64,000 bases of DNA from assembly GCF_024519435.1 (NCBI RefSeq), contig NZ_JALJRZ010000005.1, forward strand, positions 62,001 to 126,000, read 5' to 3'. Source of the stretch: Terrabacter sp. Ter38. GTDB lineage: Bacteria > Actinomycetota > Actinomycetes > Actinomycetales > Dermatophilaceae. Numbering within the stretch: the first letter of the stretch is position 1; each line of letters opens with the position of its first letter. A program made the position numbers and the translations under genes. Positions 17,803 to 27,896 of the stretch are shown here, one piece after another. The notes beneath the pieces are model-generated. The model was not told where the DNA came from and did not search any database. It worked only from the letters and a program-made list of their open reading frames with translations.

Positions 17803-18450
17803 GTGACGTCTCCCCGCTGGTCCACCGCCGTCTTCGACCTCGACGGCACGTTGGCCGACACGATCAACCTCATCGTCGAGTCCTACCAGCACGCGTTCCG
17901 CACGATCCTCGGCCGCGAGGAGGACCCGGACGTGATCCGCTCGTGGATCGGCCGTCCGCTGCTCGGCGCCTTCCGCGACCATTCCCCCGAGCACGCCGAC
18001 GAGCTCTACGCGACGTACCTGACGTGGAACGCGGACAACACCGAGCGCCTGATCCGTGGCTACGACGGCGTCGTCGACGTCCTCGGTGACCTGCGCGCCG
18101 CCGGCATACACGTCGGGGTCGCCACGTCCAAGCGGCGCGAGTCGGCGCAGCAGGCCATGGACATCCTCGGCATCAGCGAGCACGTCGACGTCCTCGTCGC
18201 GATGGAGGACACCGAGCGGCACAAGCCCGATCCGACGCCGCTGCTGCTCGCGCTCGACCGGATGGGCCGCGGGTCGAACGACGCCGTCTACGTCGGAGAC
18301 GCTGTCGTCGACGTCCTCGCCGGCAAGGCAGCGGGCATGGACACCGTGGCGGTGACGTGGGGTGCGGGCCTGCCCGACGCGCTCCACGGCGTGCGGCCCA
18401 CCGCCGTCGTCGCGTCCGCCGACGAGCTGCGCACCGCCCTCCTCGGCTGA
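17803..18450 (+). CDS. HAD-superfamily phosphatase, phosphoglycolate-phosphatase-like
   Basis: This 215-residue protein starts with GTG 17803. Motif I is FDLDGTLAD (nucleophile Asp12, acid/base Asp14), motif II is ATSKRRES (about 107-114), and motif IV is YVGDAVVD (about 163-170). The helical cap between residues 20 and 85 resembles the Gph/pyrophosphatase PpaX group. The substrate is probably a small sugar or organic phosphate. The position behind nagA suggests, but does not prove, a role in sugar-phosphate clearance. Confidence 0.9.
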   Translation: MTSPRWSTAVFDLDGTLADTINLIVESYQHAFRTILGREEDPDVIRSWIGRPLLGAFRDHSPEHADELYATYLTWNADNTERLIRGYDGVVDVLGDLRAAGIHVGVATSKRRESAQQAMDILGISEHVDVLVAMEDTERHKPDPTPLLLALDRMGRGSNDAVYVGDAVVDVLAGKAAGMDTVAVTWGAGLPDALHGVRPTAVVASADELRTALLG

Positions 18451-18520
18451 GCTCCCGCCCCACCGGTCACCCGTCCCCGGGCCGGTCGGGTCAGCCGGCC
18501 GCAGGGCCTAGCATCTGTGC

Positions 18521-19882
18521 GTGCACAGCTTCGACAAGGATGCCGACCACGTCGCCGTCGACAAGGTCCTCAGCTACGCCCGCGACCGCCTGCTCATGGA
18601 CCCGATCCCGCTCGACGGAGCGCAGCCGGAGGCCTACCTCCGGGCTGCCGCCGGCCAGACCATCACCGCCGGTGGGCTCGGCTCGACGCGGGCGATGGAG
18701 CTCTTCGAGCACACCCTGGCCCCGGCCTGCCTCTCGACCGACCACCCGCGCTACCTCTCCTTCATCCCGTGTGCCCCGACGCGCGAGGCAGCAGCCTTCG
18801 ACGTCGTCGTCGGCGCCTCGTCGATCTACGGCGGGTCGTGGATGGAGGGCGCGGGCGCGGTCTACGCCGAGAACCAGGCGCTGCGCTGGATCAGCGACCT
18901 GGCGGGCCTGCCGGCCGAGGCCGGTGGCGTCTTCGTGCCGGGTGGCACGGTGGGCAACCTGTCGGCGCTCGTCGTGGCACGGCACACAGCCCGGGCGAAG
19001 GCCAAGGAAGCGGGCACGGGCGCGCGCCCCTACCGGATCGCCGCCACGGACAACGCCCACTCGTCCGTCGTCTCGATGGCGGCCGTCATGGATGCCGAGG
19101 TCTGCGGCGTGCACGTGGACGAGAAGCTGCGCCTCACCGGGGCCGAACTGCGAAAGACCTTGGAGGAGAACGGTCCCGAGACCTTCTTCGCCGTCGTCGC
19201 GACGAGCGGCACGACGAACTTCGGCGTCGTCGACGACCTCGAGTCCGTCGCCGAGGTGTGCCGCGAGTTCGGCCTGTGGCTGCACGTCGACGGTGCCTAC
19301 GGGGGCGCCGGCCTCGCCGCACCATCGGTGCGCCACCTCTTCAACGGCATCGAGCACGCGGACTCGTTCATCGTCGACCCGCACAAGTGGCTCTTCGCGC
19401 CGTTCGACTGCTGCGCCCTCATCTACCGCGAGCCCGCGCTGGCGCGGGTCGCGCACACGCAGGAGGCGGGCTACCTCGACGTCATCACGAAGTCGGCCGA
19501 GTGGAACCCGACCGACTACTCCATCGGCCTGACGCGCCGCGCGCGTGGCCTGCCGCTCTGGTACTCCCTCGCCGTGCACGGCACCGACGCCTACGTCGAC
19601 GCCATCGAGAGCACCCTCGAGGTGACCCGCTTCGCCGCCGACGAGATTGGGCGCCGCGACTACCTCGAGACAGTGCGCGAGCCCGACCTGTCGGTCGTCG
19701 TCTTCCGCCGCCTCGGCTGGGAGGCCGAGGACTACCAGGCGTGGACCGACCGGCTCCTCGCCCAGGAGTTCGCCTTCGTCGTTCCGACGACCTTCCGCGG
19801 TGAGACGCTGACGCGCTTCGCCATCGTCAACCCGCACACCACCAAGGAGGACGTCAACGCCATCCTCGACACGATGGCCTGA
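18521..19882 (+). CDS. Group II PLP-dependent decarboxylase/aminotransferase
   Basis: This 453-residue protein starts with GTG 18521. It shows the group-II decarboxylase pattern: PGGTVGNLSAL (about 140-150, phosphate contact), TSGTTNFGVVDD, WLHVDGAYGG with His255 and Asp257, and IVDPHKWLFAPFDC with PLP-binding Lys289. It is related to glutamate, tyrosine and aromatic-L-amino-acid decarboxylases. The substrate cannot be fixed from sequence alone. It stands alone, followed by about 270 nt with short TCATCGGG direct repeats. Confidence 0.88.
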   Translation: MHSFDKDADHVAVDKVLSYARDRLLMDPIPLDGAQPEAYLRAAAGQTITAGGLGSTRAMELFEHTLAPACLSTDHPRYLSFIPCAPTREAAAFDVVVGASSIYGGSWMEGAGAVYAENQALRWISDLAGLPAEAGGVFVPGGTVGNLSALVVARHTARAKAKEAGTGARPYRIAATDNAHSSVVSMAAVMDAEVCGVHVDEKLRLTGAELRKTLEENGPETFFAVVATSGTTNFGVVDDLESVAEVCREFGLWLHVDGAYGGAGLAAPSVRHLFNGIEHADSFIVDPHKWLFAPFDCCALIYREPALARVAHTQEAGYLDVITKSAEWNPTDYSIGLTRRARGLPLWYSLAVHGTDAYVDAIESTLEVTRFAADEIGRRDYLETVREPDLSVVVFRRLGWEAEDYQAWTDRLLAQEFAFVVPTTFRGETLTRFAIVNPHTTKEDVNAILDTMA

Positions 19883-20156
19883 CCCGGGTCGGGCGGGTCA
19901 TCGGGTCATCGGGTCATGTCGTCTTCGTGGACGGACTCCGCACCGACACCGACGAGGGCACCGGTCGACGCGATGGGCCGTCACGGGTGGGGCGCACGAG
20001 GCTCGTGGGACGTATGTTCCCGGCGGTGCGACAGTCTGCCGACGACATGCCCCGCGCCACGCCTGACCTGAATGACACCCTTGTCATTTCGGTCTAGGGT
20101 GTGACCGGAGCCAACGCACGACGCGACACGCAGCACGACTGCAGCGAGACGGGGAC

Positions 20157-20456
20157 ATGAGCACAGAACACGCCACGGCGCAGCCGCAGCGCCACGAGTC
20201 CGAGGACGGCCTCAGCGCGCGCGACCTCGAGATCCTGGCGTTCGAACGCCAGTGGTGGAAGTACGCCGGCTCGAAGGAGCAGGCCATCAAGGAGCTCTTC
20301 GACATGAGCTCCACGCGCTACTACCAGGTGCTCAACGCGCTGCTCGACAGCCCGGAGGCCCTCGAGGCCGACCCGATGCTCATCAAGCGCCTGCGCCGGA
20401 TGCGCGCGAGCCGCCAGCGGGCGCGCACGACCCGCCGCCTCGGCATCAACGTCTGA
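20157..20456 (+). CDS. DUF3263 family protein
   Basis: This 99-residue protein has the DUF3263 core LSARDLEILAFERQWWKYAGSKE (about 18-40) followed by SSTRYYQVLNALLD, a helix-turn-helix-like arrangement, and a basic C-terminus. The family is essentially confined to actinobacteria and often annotated as a putative DNA-binding or MerR-like protein. Its function is unknown. The upstream region contains an AT-rich stretch (GACACCCTTGTCATTTCGG near 20076) that may be its promoter. Confidence 0.88.
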   Translation: MSTEHATAQPQRHESEDGLSARDLEILAFERQWWKYAGSKEQAIKELFDMSSTRYYQVLNALLDSPEALEADPMLIKRLRRMRASRQRARTTRRLGINV

Positions 20457-20551
20457 CTGCTGCTGCCCGACGCGTCCCACCCGCTGGGCAGCGCGCCCCG
20501 GCCGGGCCGTCGTTGCGCGCCGCCACGGCGCGCGCGTGGTTCACTTCCCTC

Positions 20552-21016
20552 ATGGCCGAGGTGACGATCCGCCGTGCGTCCGCCGACGACGCGCTCATCG
20601 TCGCCGCGCTCCACCTCCAGTTCGCCCGCGAGCTGGGGATGCCGTCCGAGACCGGCTACCTCGACCGTTTCGTCGACGCGTGGCTGGCCGAGCGGCCCGA
20701 CCGCCCGACGTGGATCGCAGAGAGCCGGGGCGACCACGCCGGCATCCTCGAGACCCGGCGCATCCGCGCGCTGCCGTGGCCCGGGCGCAAGGACGTCTCG
20801 TGGCTGCACGTCGGCGGCCTCTTCGTCGCACCGGGCTGTCGTGACCGCGGCGTCGGCCGGGCCCTGACCGAGGCGATGATCGAGTGGTCGCGCACGACCG
20901 ACGTCAAGTGGATCCGGCTCAACGCCCCCGACGACCGCGCGCAGGAGTTCTACGAGCGGCTCGGCTTCAGCTCGCCGGGACGCCTCATGGAGTTCGACCT
21001 CAGGGACCCGCAGTGA
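20552..21016 (+). CDS. GNAT-family N-acetyltransferase
   Basis: This 154-residue protein has the GNAT fold: VTIRRASADDALIV at the N-terminus, the acetyl-CoA loop VAPGCRDRGVGRALTEAM (about 93-110), and C-terminal NAPDDRAQEFYERLGF. The acceptor is unknown. The start is ATG 20552, because codons further upstream belong to a non-coding spacer. It is coupled to the P1-peptidase gene by a GTGA overlap, so it may act on a related amino compound. Confidence 0.92.
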   Translation: MAEVTIRRASADDALIVAALHLQFARELGMPSETGYLDRFVDAWLAERPDRPTWIAESRGDHAGILETRRIRALPWPGRKDVSWLHVGGLFVAPGCRDRGVGRALTEAMIEWSRTTDVKWIRLNAPDDRAQEFYERLGFSSPGRLMEFDLRDPQ

Positions 21017-22083
21017 GCGGTGGCCCCTTCGTCGCGGCCCCCGGCCCGACGAACTCCCTCGTCGACGTCGCCGGTGTGCGCGTCGGCCACTGCACCCGTG
21101 ACGAGCCCGGGTGGCTCACGGGTGTCACCGTCGTGCTCGCACCCGAGGGCGGTGCGGTAGCCGGGGTCGACGTGCGTGGCGGTGGCCCCGGCACGCGTGA
21201 GACCGACCTGCTCGACCCGCGCAACCTCGTCGACCGGATCAATGCGATCGTCCTCGGCGGCGGGTCCGCCCTCGGCCTCGCCGCCGCGGACGGGGTCGTG
21301 GACGCCCTGCTCGACGACGGGATCGGCTGGCCGATGGGCGAGCCCGGACACGTCGTGCCGATCGTGCCGTCCGCGATCCTCTTCGACCTCGGACGGGGCG
21401 GCACATGGGGCCACCGTCCGCGCGCGGAGGACGGGAGGGCGGCATACGCCACTGCGTCGGCCTCGGGCGTCGCCCAGGGCTCCGTCGGCGCCGGGACGGG
21501 CGCGAAGGCGGGCGGCTTCAAGGGAGGCATCGGCTCTGCGAGCGTCGTGCTCGAGTCCGGTGCGACCGTCGCGGCGCTCATCGCCGTCAACGCGGTGGGC
21601 TCAGCCGTAGACCCGGCCACCGGGCTGCCGTATGCCGTCGGCCTGGGTCTCGACGACGAGCTGGCCCACGTGGGTCGGCCGAGTGCGGCAGAGCTCGAGG
21701 AGTCCCGTGCCCACGCCGAGGCGCTGCCCGCCAATGCCGGCCGCCCGGGCCTCGCGACGACGATCGGGGTGATCGCGACGGACGCCACCCTGAGCAAGGC
21801 CCAGTGTCAGAAGATGTCCGGCATCGGTCACGACGGCTTCGCGCGGGCGCTCAAGCCGGTGCACACGCTCTTCGACGGCGACACCCTCTTCACGCTGGCG
21901 ACGGGGGAGCGGCCCGCACCCGACCCGGTCGAGCAGACGCTGCTCATGGAGGCAGGCGCCGACTGCGTGGCGCGAGCGATCGTCCACGCGCTGCTCGCGG
22001 CGACGTCGGTCGACCGTTCGGCCGACGGCGGTGTCGCGCTGCGCTCCTGGTCCGACGCCTTCCCGTCCGCGATCGCGCGCTGA
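21013..22083 (+). CDS. P1 family (DmpA-type) peptidase / L-aminopeptidase
   Basis: This 356-residue protein starts with GTG 21013 in a GTGA overlap. The N-terminus GPTNSLVDVAGVRVGHCTRD, the stretch GGGSALGLAAADGV (about 79-92) and IGVIATDATLSK (about 251-262) match N-terminal-nucleophile peptidases of the DmpA/BapA clan. These proteins cleave themselves into alpha and beta chains. Members are D/L-aminopeptidases or beta-peptidyl aminopeptidases. The self-cleavage site should lie just before the IGVIATDA segment. It is likely cytoplasmic. Confidence 0.9.
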   Translation: MSGGPFVAAPGPTNSLVDVAGVRVGHCTRDEPGWLTGVTVVLAPEGGAVAGVDVRGGGPGTRETDLLDPRNLVDRINAIVLGGGSALGLAAADGVVDALLDDGIGWPMGEPGHVVPIVPSAILFDLGRGGTWGHRPRAEDGRAAYATASASGVAQGSVGAGTGAKAGGFKGGIGSASVVLESGATVAALIAVNAVGSAVDPATGLPYAVGLGLDDELAHVGRPSAAELEESRAHAEALPANAGRPGLATTIGVIATDATLSKAQCQKMSGIGHDGFARALKPVHTLFDGDTLFTLATGERPAPDPVEQTLLMEAGADCVARAIVHALLAATSVDRSADGGVALRSWSDAFPSAIAR

Positions 22084-22122
22084 CGCCCCCGACCGGCGGC
22101 CTGGCTGGCTGCCCCTGCTCAG

Positions 22123-22167
22123 GTCGTGGAGTTCTTCCGGCACCTGGCGCCGGAAGAGCTCCACGAC
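22123..22167. repeat. Palindromic element A, left of the DUF559-like gene
   Basis: The 19-bp arms (GTCGTGGAGTTCTTCCGGC and its complement with one mismatch) flank a 7-nt loop. It is nearly the same sequence as the palindrome at 23306-23354. It lies 39 nt after the P1-peptidase stop and 99 nt before the DUF559-like start. Confidence 0.93.
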
Positions 22168-22266
22168 GTGTCCGTCGGTGTCCACATCCCCCGCGGCGAG
22201 CCGGGGGTTGCCCACAACTGCGGCCCCTACCTCGTGGGTGGCCGGAGCCGCAGCGACCCTCGAGGA

Positions 22267-23286
22267 ATGGATCTGACGAGTGCAGGCGACGTGCTTCGCG
22301 CGCAGGACGGAGTGATCTCGAGGACGCAGGCTCTCGAGTGCGGCCTCGACGACAACGACTTGGAGCGTCTGCTGCGCCGCCGGGAGCTCGCGCGGATCCA
22401 TCCCGGTGTCTACGTCGACCACACCGGACACCCGACCTGGACGCAGCGGGCCTGGGCCGCCCTGCTCTTCCACTGGCCGGCTGCGCTCGCCGGGGCATCC
22501 GCGCTCCGAGCTCACGGCCTCAGGTCGGCTGCGGGCGAGGTGGCGGCAGCGTCCTGGCTCGACCGCGAGATGTCTCCCGGGCGGGTCGCCCTGGAACCCG
22601 TTCACGTGGTCGTCGACGCACGCCGGCGGGTCGCTCCGCCTGCGGGGGTGGTCGTGAGCCGTCGAAGCGACTTCGAGTGCCGGGTGCAGCTCCATCTCTC
22701 GCCGCCGCGCCTGCGGCTTGACGAGGCCCTGCTCGACGTCGCCTCCTCCTGTGCTGACGAGGCCACGGCCGTCGCCGTCCTGGGCGACGCCTGCCAGCAG
22801 CGGGTGACGACAGCGGCCCGACTGCACGACGCGCTGTCGGCGCGAGGTCGATCGCCTCGTCGGCGCCTGCTCCTTCCGATCCTCGACGACGTGGCCGCGG
22901 GCGCGATGTCGGTGTTCGAACGGCGTTACCTGCATGACGTCGAGCGGTCGCACGGCCTGCCGACCGCGAGGCGGCAGGTCAAGGTCGTCACGAGGCGGGG
23001 CGTGACGTACCGCGACGTGGAGTACCCCGACTTCGCCGTCGTCGTCGAGCTCGACGGGCGGTTCGTCCACACGGGACCGCGGCGCGAGTGGGCCGACCTC
23101 GAGCGTGATGTCGATGCCGTCGCCCGCGGCGAGTCCACGCTGCGGCTCGGGTGGCCCCACGTCCTCGAGCCCTGCCGGGCGAGCGTGCTCGTCGGACGGC
23201 TGCTCCGGTCCCGCGGCTGGGACGGCGATCCCAGCTCGTGCGGCCGCGACTGCCGTGCGGGCCCAGGTCGGCGGCGCGCGGCGTGA
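22267..23286 (+). CDS. DUF559-like / AbiEi-like protein with Vsr-type nuclease domain
   Basis: This 339-residue protein has an N-terminal segment typical of actinobacterial AbiEi-like proteins: a short winged-helix (DGVISRTQALECGLDDNDLERLLRR, about 15-39), then RIHPGVYV and a central region. The C-terminal 90 residues look like a PD-(D/E)xK or Vsr-type fold: FERRYLHDVER, VEYPDFAVVVELDGR (Asp then Glu-x-Asp), and a WPHVLEPC strand. The gene is common and variable in actinobacteria, and its function is not established. A nuclease or antitoxin-like role is inference. Two matching palindromes bracket it exactly. Confidence 0.8.
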   Translation: MDLTSAGDVLRAQDGVISRTQALECGLDDNDLERLLRRRELARIHPGVYVDHTGHPTWTQRAWAALLFHWPAALAGASALRAHGLRSAAGEVAAASWLDREMSPGRVALEPVHVVVDARRRVAPPAGVVVSRRSDFECRVQLHLSPPRLRLDEALLDVASSCADEATAVAVLGDACQQRVTTAARLHDALSARGRSPRRRLLLPILDDVAAGAMSVFERRYLHDVERSHGLPTARRQVKVVTRRGVTYRDVEYPDFAVVVELDGRFVHTGPRREWADLERDVDAVARGESTLRLGWPHVLEPCRASVLVGRLLRSRGWDGDPSSCGRDCRAGPGRRRAA

Positions 23287-23305
23287 CCTGGGTGTCGTGA
23301 GAGCG

Positions 23306-23354
23306 GGTTCGTGGAGTTCTTCCGGCACCAGGTGCCGGAAGAACTCCACGAACC
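23306..23354. repeat. Palindromic element B, right of the DUF559-like gene
   Basis: This is a perfect 24-bp inverted repeat around a single central base. Its arm contains CGTGGAGTTCTTCCGGCACC, shared with element A. It begins 19 nt after the DUF559-like stop and lies between convergent genes. It would make a very strong hairpin in RNA or a cruciform in DNA. Confidence 0.95.
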
Positions 23355-23401
23355 GGTGACGGAAGGCTTCCGGCGCGGCGGGCGCCGGGGCGGGTGTCGC
23401 G

Positions 23402-24319
23402 TCAGGGGGTGGGTGGGGAGAGGTGGTCCCAGCCGCGGCGGATCGCGGAGGCCAGGTCGTCGAGCGGGTAGGGCAGGCGCGGGTCCGGTTCGTTCAGCGC
23501 CTCCGTGAGGGAGACGGCGCCGAGCCGGCGCTCGCGGATGACGCCGGCGACCGCAGCGATCTCGTCGCGCTGGCGGGCGACGAAGGCGCCGTCCACGGGG
23601 TGCCCGTGCCCGGGCACGACGATCGTGCGGTCCTCGGCCTGGACGAGGTGTGAGGTGAGGGTGTCGGCCCACTCGAGCGGCCAGCAGTCGTCACCGAACG
23701 ACGGGTGGGCGCTCTCCTCGACGAGGTCGCCGAGGAACATCGCGTCGGTGTCGGGCACGAGCACGGCCACGTCTCCGTCGGTGTGGCCGCGGCCGGCATA
23801 CGTCATCGTGACGACGCGGTCGCCGAGGTCGATGGTCGCGTTCGAGCCGAAGGTGCGGTCGGGCCCGCGGACCACGGTCGCCATGACCTCCACGGCGTCG
23901 CGCGCGGTGTAGCCGTACTCCGGGCCGTCCCCGGGGTCGGCTCGGAAGGCGGTCTTGATCCGCTCGGCATCGGCCTCGAGGGTGCGCCCGACGTTGTCAT
24001 GGGCGTGGACGATGGCGGTGTCGAAGGCGGTGTTGCCGAAGGTGTGGTCGAAGTGCACATGCGTGTTGACGACGTGGCGGACCTCGATGTCACGGCCGAG
24101 GCGTCGCACGTCGTCGAGGACCTGGCTGCCCTGGACGCCGCTCGCCCGCGTGTCGATGACGACGGCGCCGTGGCGGCCGAGGACGAGGCCGACGTTGACG
24201 TCCCACTGCCGGTAGCGCGCGACGAAGACCCGGTCGGCGACCTCGACGAAGCCGCTCGTCGTCGCGGGGCGGTCCCCGGCCGGCGGCGCGCTCACCCGGC
24301 GCACCTCGGTGTGACCCAC
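23402..24319 (-). CDS. MBL-fold metallo-hydrolase
   Basis: This 305-residue protein has the metallo-beta-lactamase motif THVHFDH (His87, His89, Asp91, His92) binding two metals. Later ligands are in AGRGHTDGDV, in FLGDLVEE and in VPGHGHPVDG. The group resembles cyclase-like or quinoprotein-relay MBL proteins, and the substrate is unknown. There is no clear signal peptide. The start is GTG 24319 with GGGGAG directly upstream. It is divergent from a small membrane protein. Confidence 0.9.
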   Translation of the reverse strand: MGHTEVRRVSAPPAGDRPATTSGFVEVADRVFVARYRQWDVNVGLVLGRHGAVVIDTRASGVQGSQVLDDVRRLGRDIEVRHVVNTHVHFDHTFGNTAFDTAIVHAHDNVGRTLEADAERIKTAFRADPGDGPEYGYTARDAVEVMATVVRGPDRTFGSNATIDLGDRVVTMTYAGRGHTDGDVAVLVPDTDAMFLGDLVEESAHPSFGDDCWPLEWADTLTSHLVQAEDRTIVVPGHGHPVDGAFVARQRDEIAAVAGVIRERRLGAVSLTEALNEPDPRLPYPLDDLASAIRRGWDHLSPPTP

Positions 24320-24399
24320 GTCTCCCCGAGCATGGGACCACCGTAGCGGCCACCCTCTGGGGAGGCGTCTGCCGCCCGATTCCTCTACGTTCGTTGACC

Positions 24400-24948
24400 A
24401 TGTCGACCGAGAACCACACCTCCACTCCCGGCTCGAAGTCCCGACGCAAGGTCCTCATCGCCGCGGTCCTCGCGGCCATCGCCCTGGTCTCGACCGGCGC
24501 CGTCGCCTACTGGTCGGGCGACAGCTGGAGCGACGAGGCGACGTCCTCCGGCGGCTTCCCCGGACTGCCCGGCGGTGACTGGACGAGCACGACCTCCGAC
24601 GACGCCTGGGGCTCGGTCGACACCTCCGCTGCCGCGACCGGCACGGCCACCGCCGCGACCGGGACCACCCGCCCGGCAGCCACGCGGGTTCCGGCGACGG
24701 CGGTCGTCCAGCCGGCCTCCGACCCGACCTCGTCGGTGCGGACCACCTCGGCACCCGCCCCGTCCTCGAGCCAGGCCACGACGCCGCCCGCGCCGAGCTC
24801 GACCGTGGCCCCGAGCCCGTCGTCGACTCACACGAAGGGCCGCCCGAGCCCCAAGCCGAAGCCGACCTCGACGAAGAAGCCCACCCCGACGCCGACCCCC
24901 TCGCCGACGTCGAGCGACGGCGGCTGCTTCCTGCTCATCATCTGCTGA
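24400..24948 (+). CDS. Small membrane-anchored, Thr/Ser/Pro-rich protein of unknown function
   Basis: The product has about 182 residues from ATG 24400. A charged N-terminus is followed by one hydrophobic helix (KVLIAAVLAAIALVSTGAVAYW, about 18-39). About 120 residues of low-complexity Thr/Ser/Ala/Pro with Lys-Pro repeats come next, and the end is CFLLIIC. The hydrophobic, cysteine-flanked terminus is unusual and could be a second membrane or lipid contact. The family was not recognised. The extended linker suggests a cell-wall-spanning protein. Confidence 0.7.
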   Translation: MSTENHTSTPGSKSRRKVLIAAVLAAIALVSTGAVAYWSGDSWSDEATSSGGFPGLPGGDWTSTTSDDAWGSVDTSAAATGTATAATGTTRPAATRVPATAVVQPASDPTSSVRTTSAPAPSSSQATTPPAPSSTVAPSPSSTHTKGRPSPKPKPTSTKKPTPTPTPSPTSSDGGCFLLIIC

Positions 24949-24968
24949 CCGTCCTCGAGCCTGGCGCA

Positions 24969-25023
24969 ACACCGGGGCGACACCGGGGCGACACCGGGGC
25001 GACACCGGCGCGATCCCGGGGCG
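24969..25023. repeat. 11-bp tandem repeat, five units
   Basis: Three perfect ACACCGGGGCG units (24969-25001) are followed by two slightly diverged ones. They lie in the 99-nt gap between the membrane protein and the HIT gene, on the promoter side of HIT. One turn of helix per unit could place a protein on one DNA face. Slippage is an equally simple origin. Confidence 0.9.
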
Positions 25024-25047
25024 ACCCCGACGTGGGAGCCTGTCGCC

Positions 25048-25473
25048 ATGGACTGCGTCTTCTGCTCGATCGTGGCGGGGGAGGTGCCGGCCGACGTCGT
25101 GCTCGACGAGCCGGACCTCGTCGCCTTCCTCGACCGCCGCCCGGTCTTCAAGGGTCACGTCCTGCTCGTCCCGCGCCGACACGTCGACACCCTGCTCGAC
25201 CTGCCGGCCGAGCTGCACGCCACGGTGCTCGGGGCCACCCAGCGCCTCGCCGCGGCCGTCGTCGGTGCGCTCGGCGCGCAGGGCACCTTCGTGGCGATGA
25301 ACAACGTCGTGAGCCAGTCCGTGCCGCACCTGCACGTGCACGTCGTCCCGCGTACCAAGGGCGACGGCCTCCGCGGCTTCTTCTGGCCGCGGACGACCTA
25401 CGCCTCGGAGCAGGAGTCCGCCGAGCACGCCGCCCGGATCGCCGCCGCGCTGGCACCGGCCGTGGACGCCTGA
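25048..25473 (+). CDS. HIT-family nucleotide hydrolase/transferase
   Basis: This 141-residue protein has CVFCSIVAGEVPAD at the N-terminus, including a CxxC that can bind zinc. The histidine triad HLHVHVVPR places His94, His96 and His98. HIT proteins split nucleotidyl-phosphoramidates or dinucleoside polyphosphates, and this one resembles the HinT/Fhit-like group of actinobacteria. It is a single-gene unit upstream of groEL, which has its own promoter. Confidence 0.94.
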   Translation: MDCVFCSIVAGEVPADVVLDEPDLVAFLDRRPVFKGHVLLVPRRHVDTLLDLPAELHATVLGATQRLAAAVVGALGAQGTFVAMNNVVSQSVPHLHVHVVPRTKGDGLRGFFWPRTTYASEQESAEHAARIAAALAPAVDA

Positions 25474-25514
25474 CCCGCGCGGACGGCATACGCCCTCACC
25501 CGGGGGGCCAGACG

Positions 25515-25541
25515 TTTGCACTCTCACCCCGAGAGTGCCAA
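25515..25541. promoter_or_regulatory. CIRCE element 1 (HrcA operator)
   Basis: TTTGCACTC-N9-GAGTGCCAA fits the CIRCE consensus TTAGCACTC-N9-GAGTGCTAA with two differences. It is the upstream member of a pair controlling groEL. Confidence 0.9.
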
Positions 25542-25549
25542 TAATGGCG

Positions 25550-27326
<1,777 letters not shown>

Positions 27327-27359
27327 GCCATGTCGTCTGAGCAGTACCGCAGCACGTCC

Positions 27360-27395
27360 GAAGGGCGGCTCCTCCTCACGGGGGAGTCGCCCTTC
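27360..27395 (+). terminator. groEL terminator
   Basis: A 13-bp stem with one mismatch (GAAGGGCGGCTCC / GGAGTCGCCCTTC) is followed by a pyrimidine-rich TCTCCCTTTGCCTTTC tail. It lies 34 nt after the stop codon. Confidence 0.85.
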
Positions 27396-27468
27396 TCCCT
27401 TTGCCTTTCGCCGTCCGCGGCACGACGCCCTGCGGCGCCGCGAGGGCGGGCGCCGCTTCCGGGAAAGG

Positions 27469-27759
27469 TCAGCGCGCGAAGAGGGCGCGGGTCGCGTTCT
27501 CGTGCTCGGCGTAGGCCGAGGACGCCTTGAGGGTGAGGCGGCCGACGTCGGCCAGGGCCTCGGTCATCTGGGCCTGGATGCGCTGGTAGTCGTGCATGAC
27601 GCGCTCGAACTCGACCTTGGCCGGGCCCTGCCAGTCCGCGCCCATGCCGGCGAGGCGCCCGCGCAGCTCGGCGGTGCTCGACGTGATGGTGTCGGCGAGC
27701 CGGTGGATGTCGCCGGCCGCTGCGGCGATGCGTTCGGTGTCAACGACGGAACGGGACAT
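27469..27759 (-). CDS. WXG100-family (ESAT-6-like) protein
   Basis: This 96-residue protein has the WXG motif as WQG at about 43-45, between two predicted amphipathic helices. It lacks a signal peptide, the hallmark of type VII (ESX) substrates. WXG100 proteins form helical-hairpin dimers and are secreted through EccC-driven systems. No EccC, EspG, PE/PPE or second WXG100 partner lies in the window, so it is an orphan and may be a homodimer. It is divergent from the DUF4031-Nudix gene across a perfect palindrome. Confidence 0.9.
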   Translation of the reverse strand: MSRSVVDTERIAAAAGDIHRLADTITSSTAELRGRLAGMGADWQGPAKVEFERVMHDYQRIQAQMTEALADVGRLTLKASSAYAEHENATRALFAR

Positions 27760-27850
27760 GGGTGCTCTCCTCGATCGTGGGCCGACCGGACGGTGGCCGC
27801 GTTCGTCCGAGGCTAGGTCGGACGAGGGAGCGGGAGCCGGGGTCGTCCAC

Positions 27851-27879
27851 AGGGCGCCGACGGCACGCGTCGGCGCCCT
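27851..27879. repeat. Perfect GC-only palindrome between divergent genes
   Basis: The 12-bp arms AGGGCGCCGACG / CGTCGGCGCCCT enclose GCACG. It lies 17 nt before the DUF4031-Nudix start and about 90 nt before the WXG100 start. An operator or 5' leader hairpin is more likely than a terminator in this divergent arrangement. Confidence 0.8.
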
Positions 27880-27896
27880 GGCCTAGGCTTCGAGGC

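Noticed and set aside
24969-25023. Possible CRISPR array
   Set aside because: The 11-bp units are directly adjacent without spacers, so it is a simple tandem repeat.
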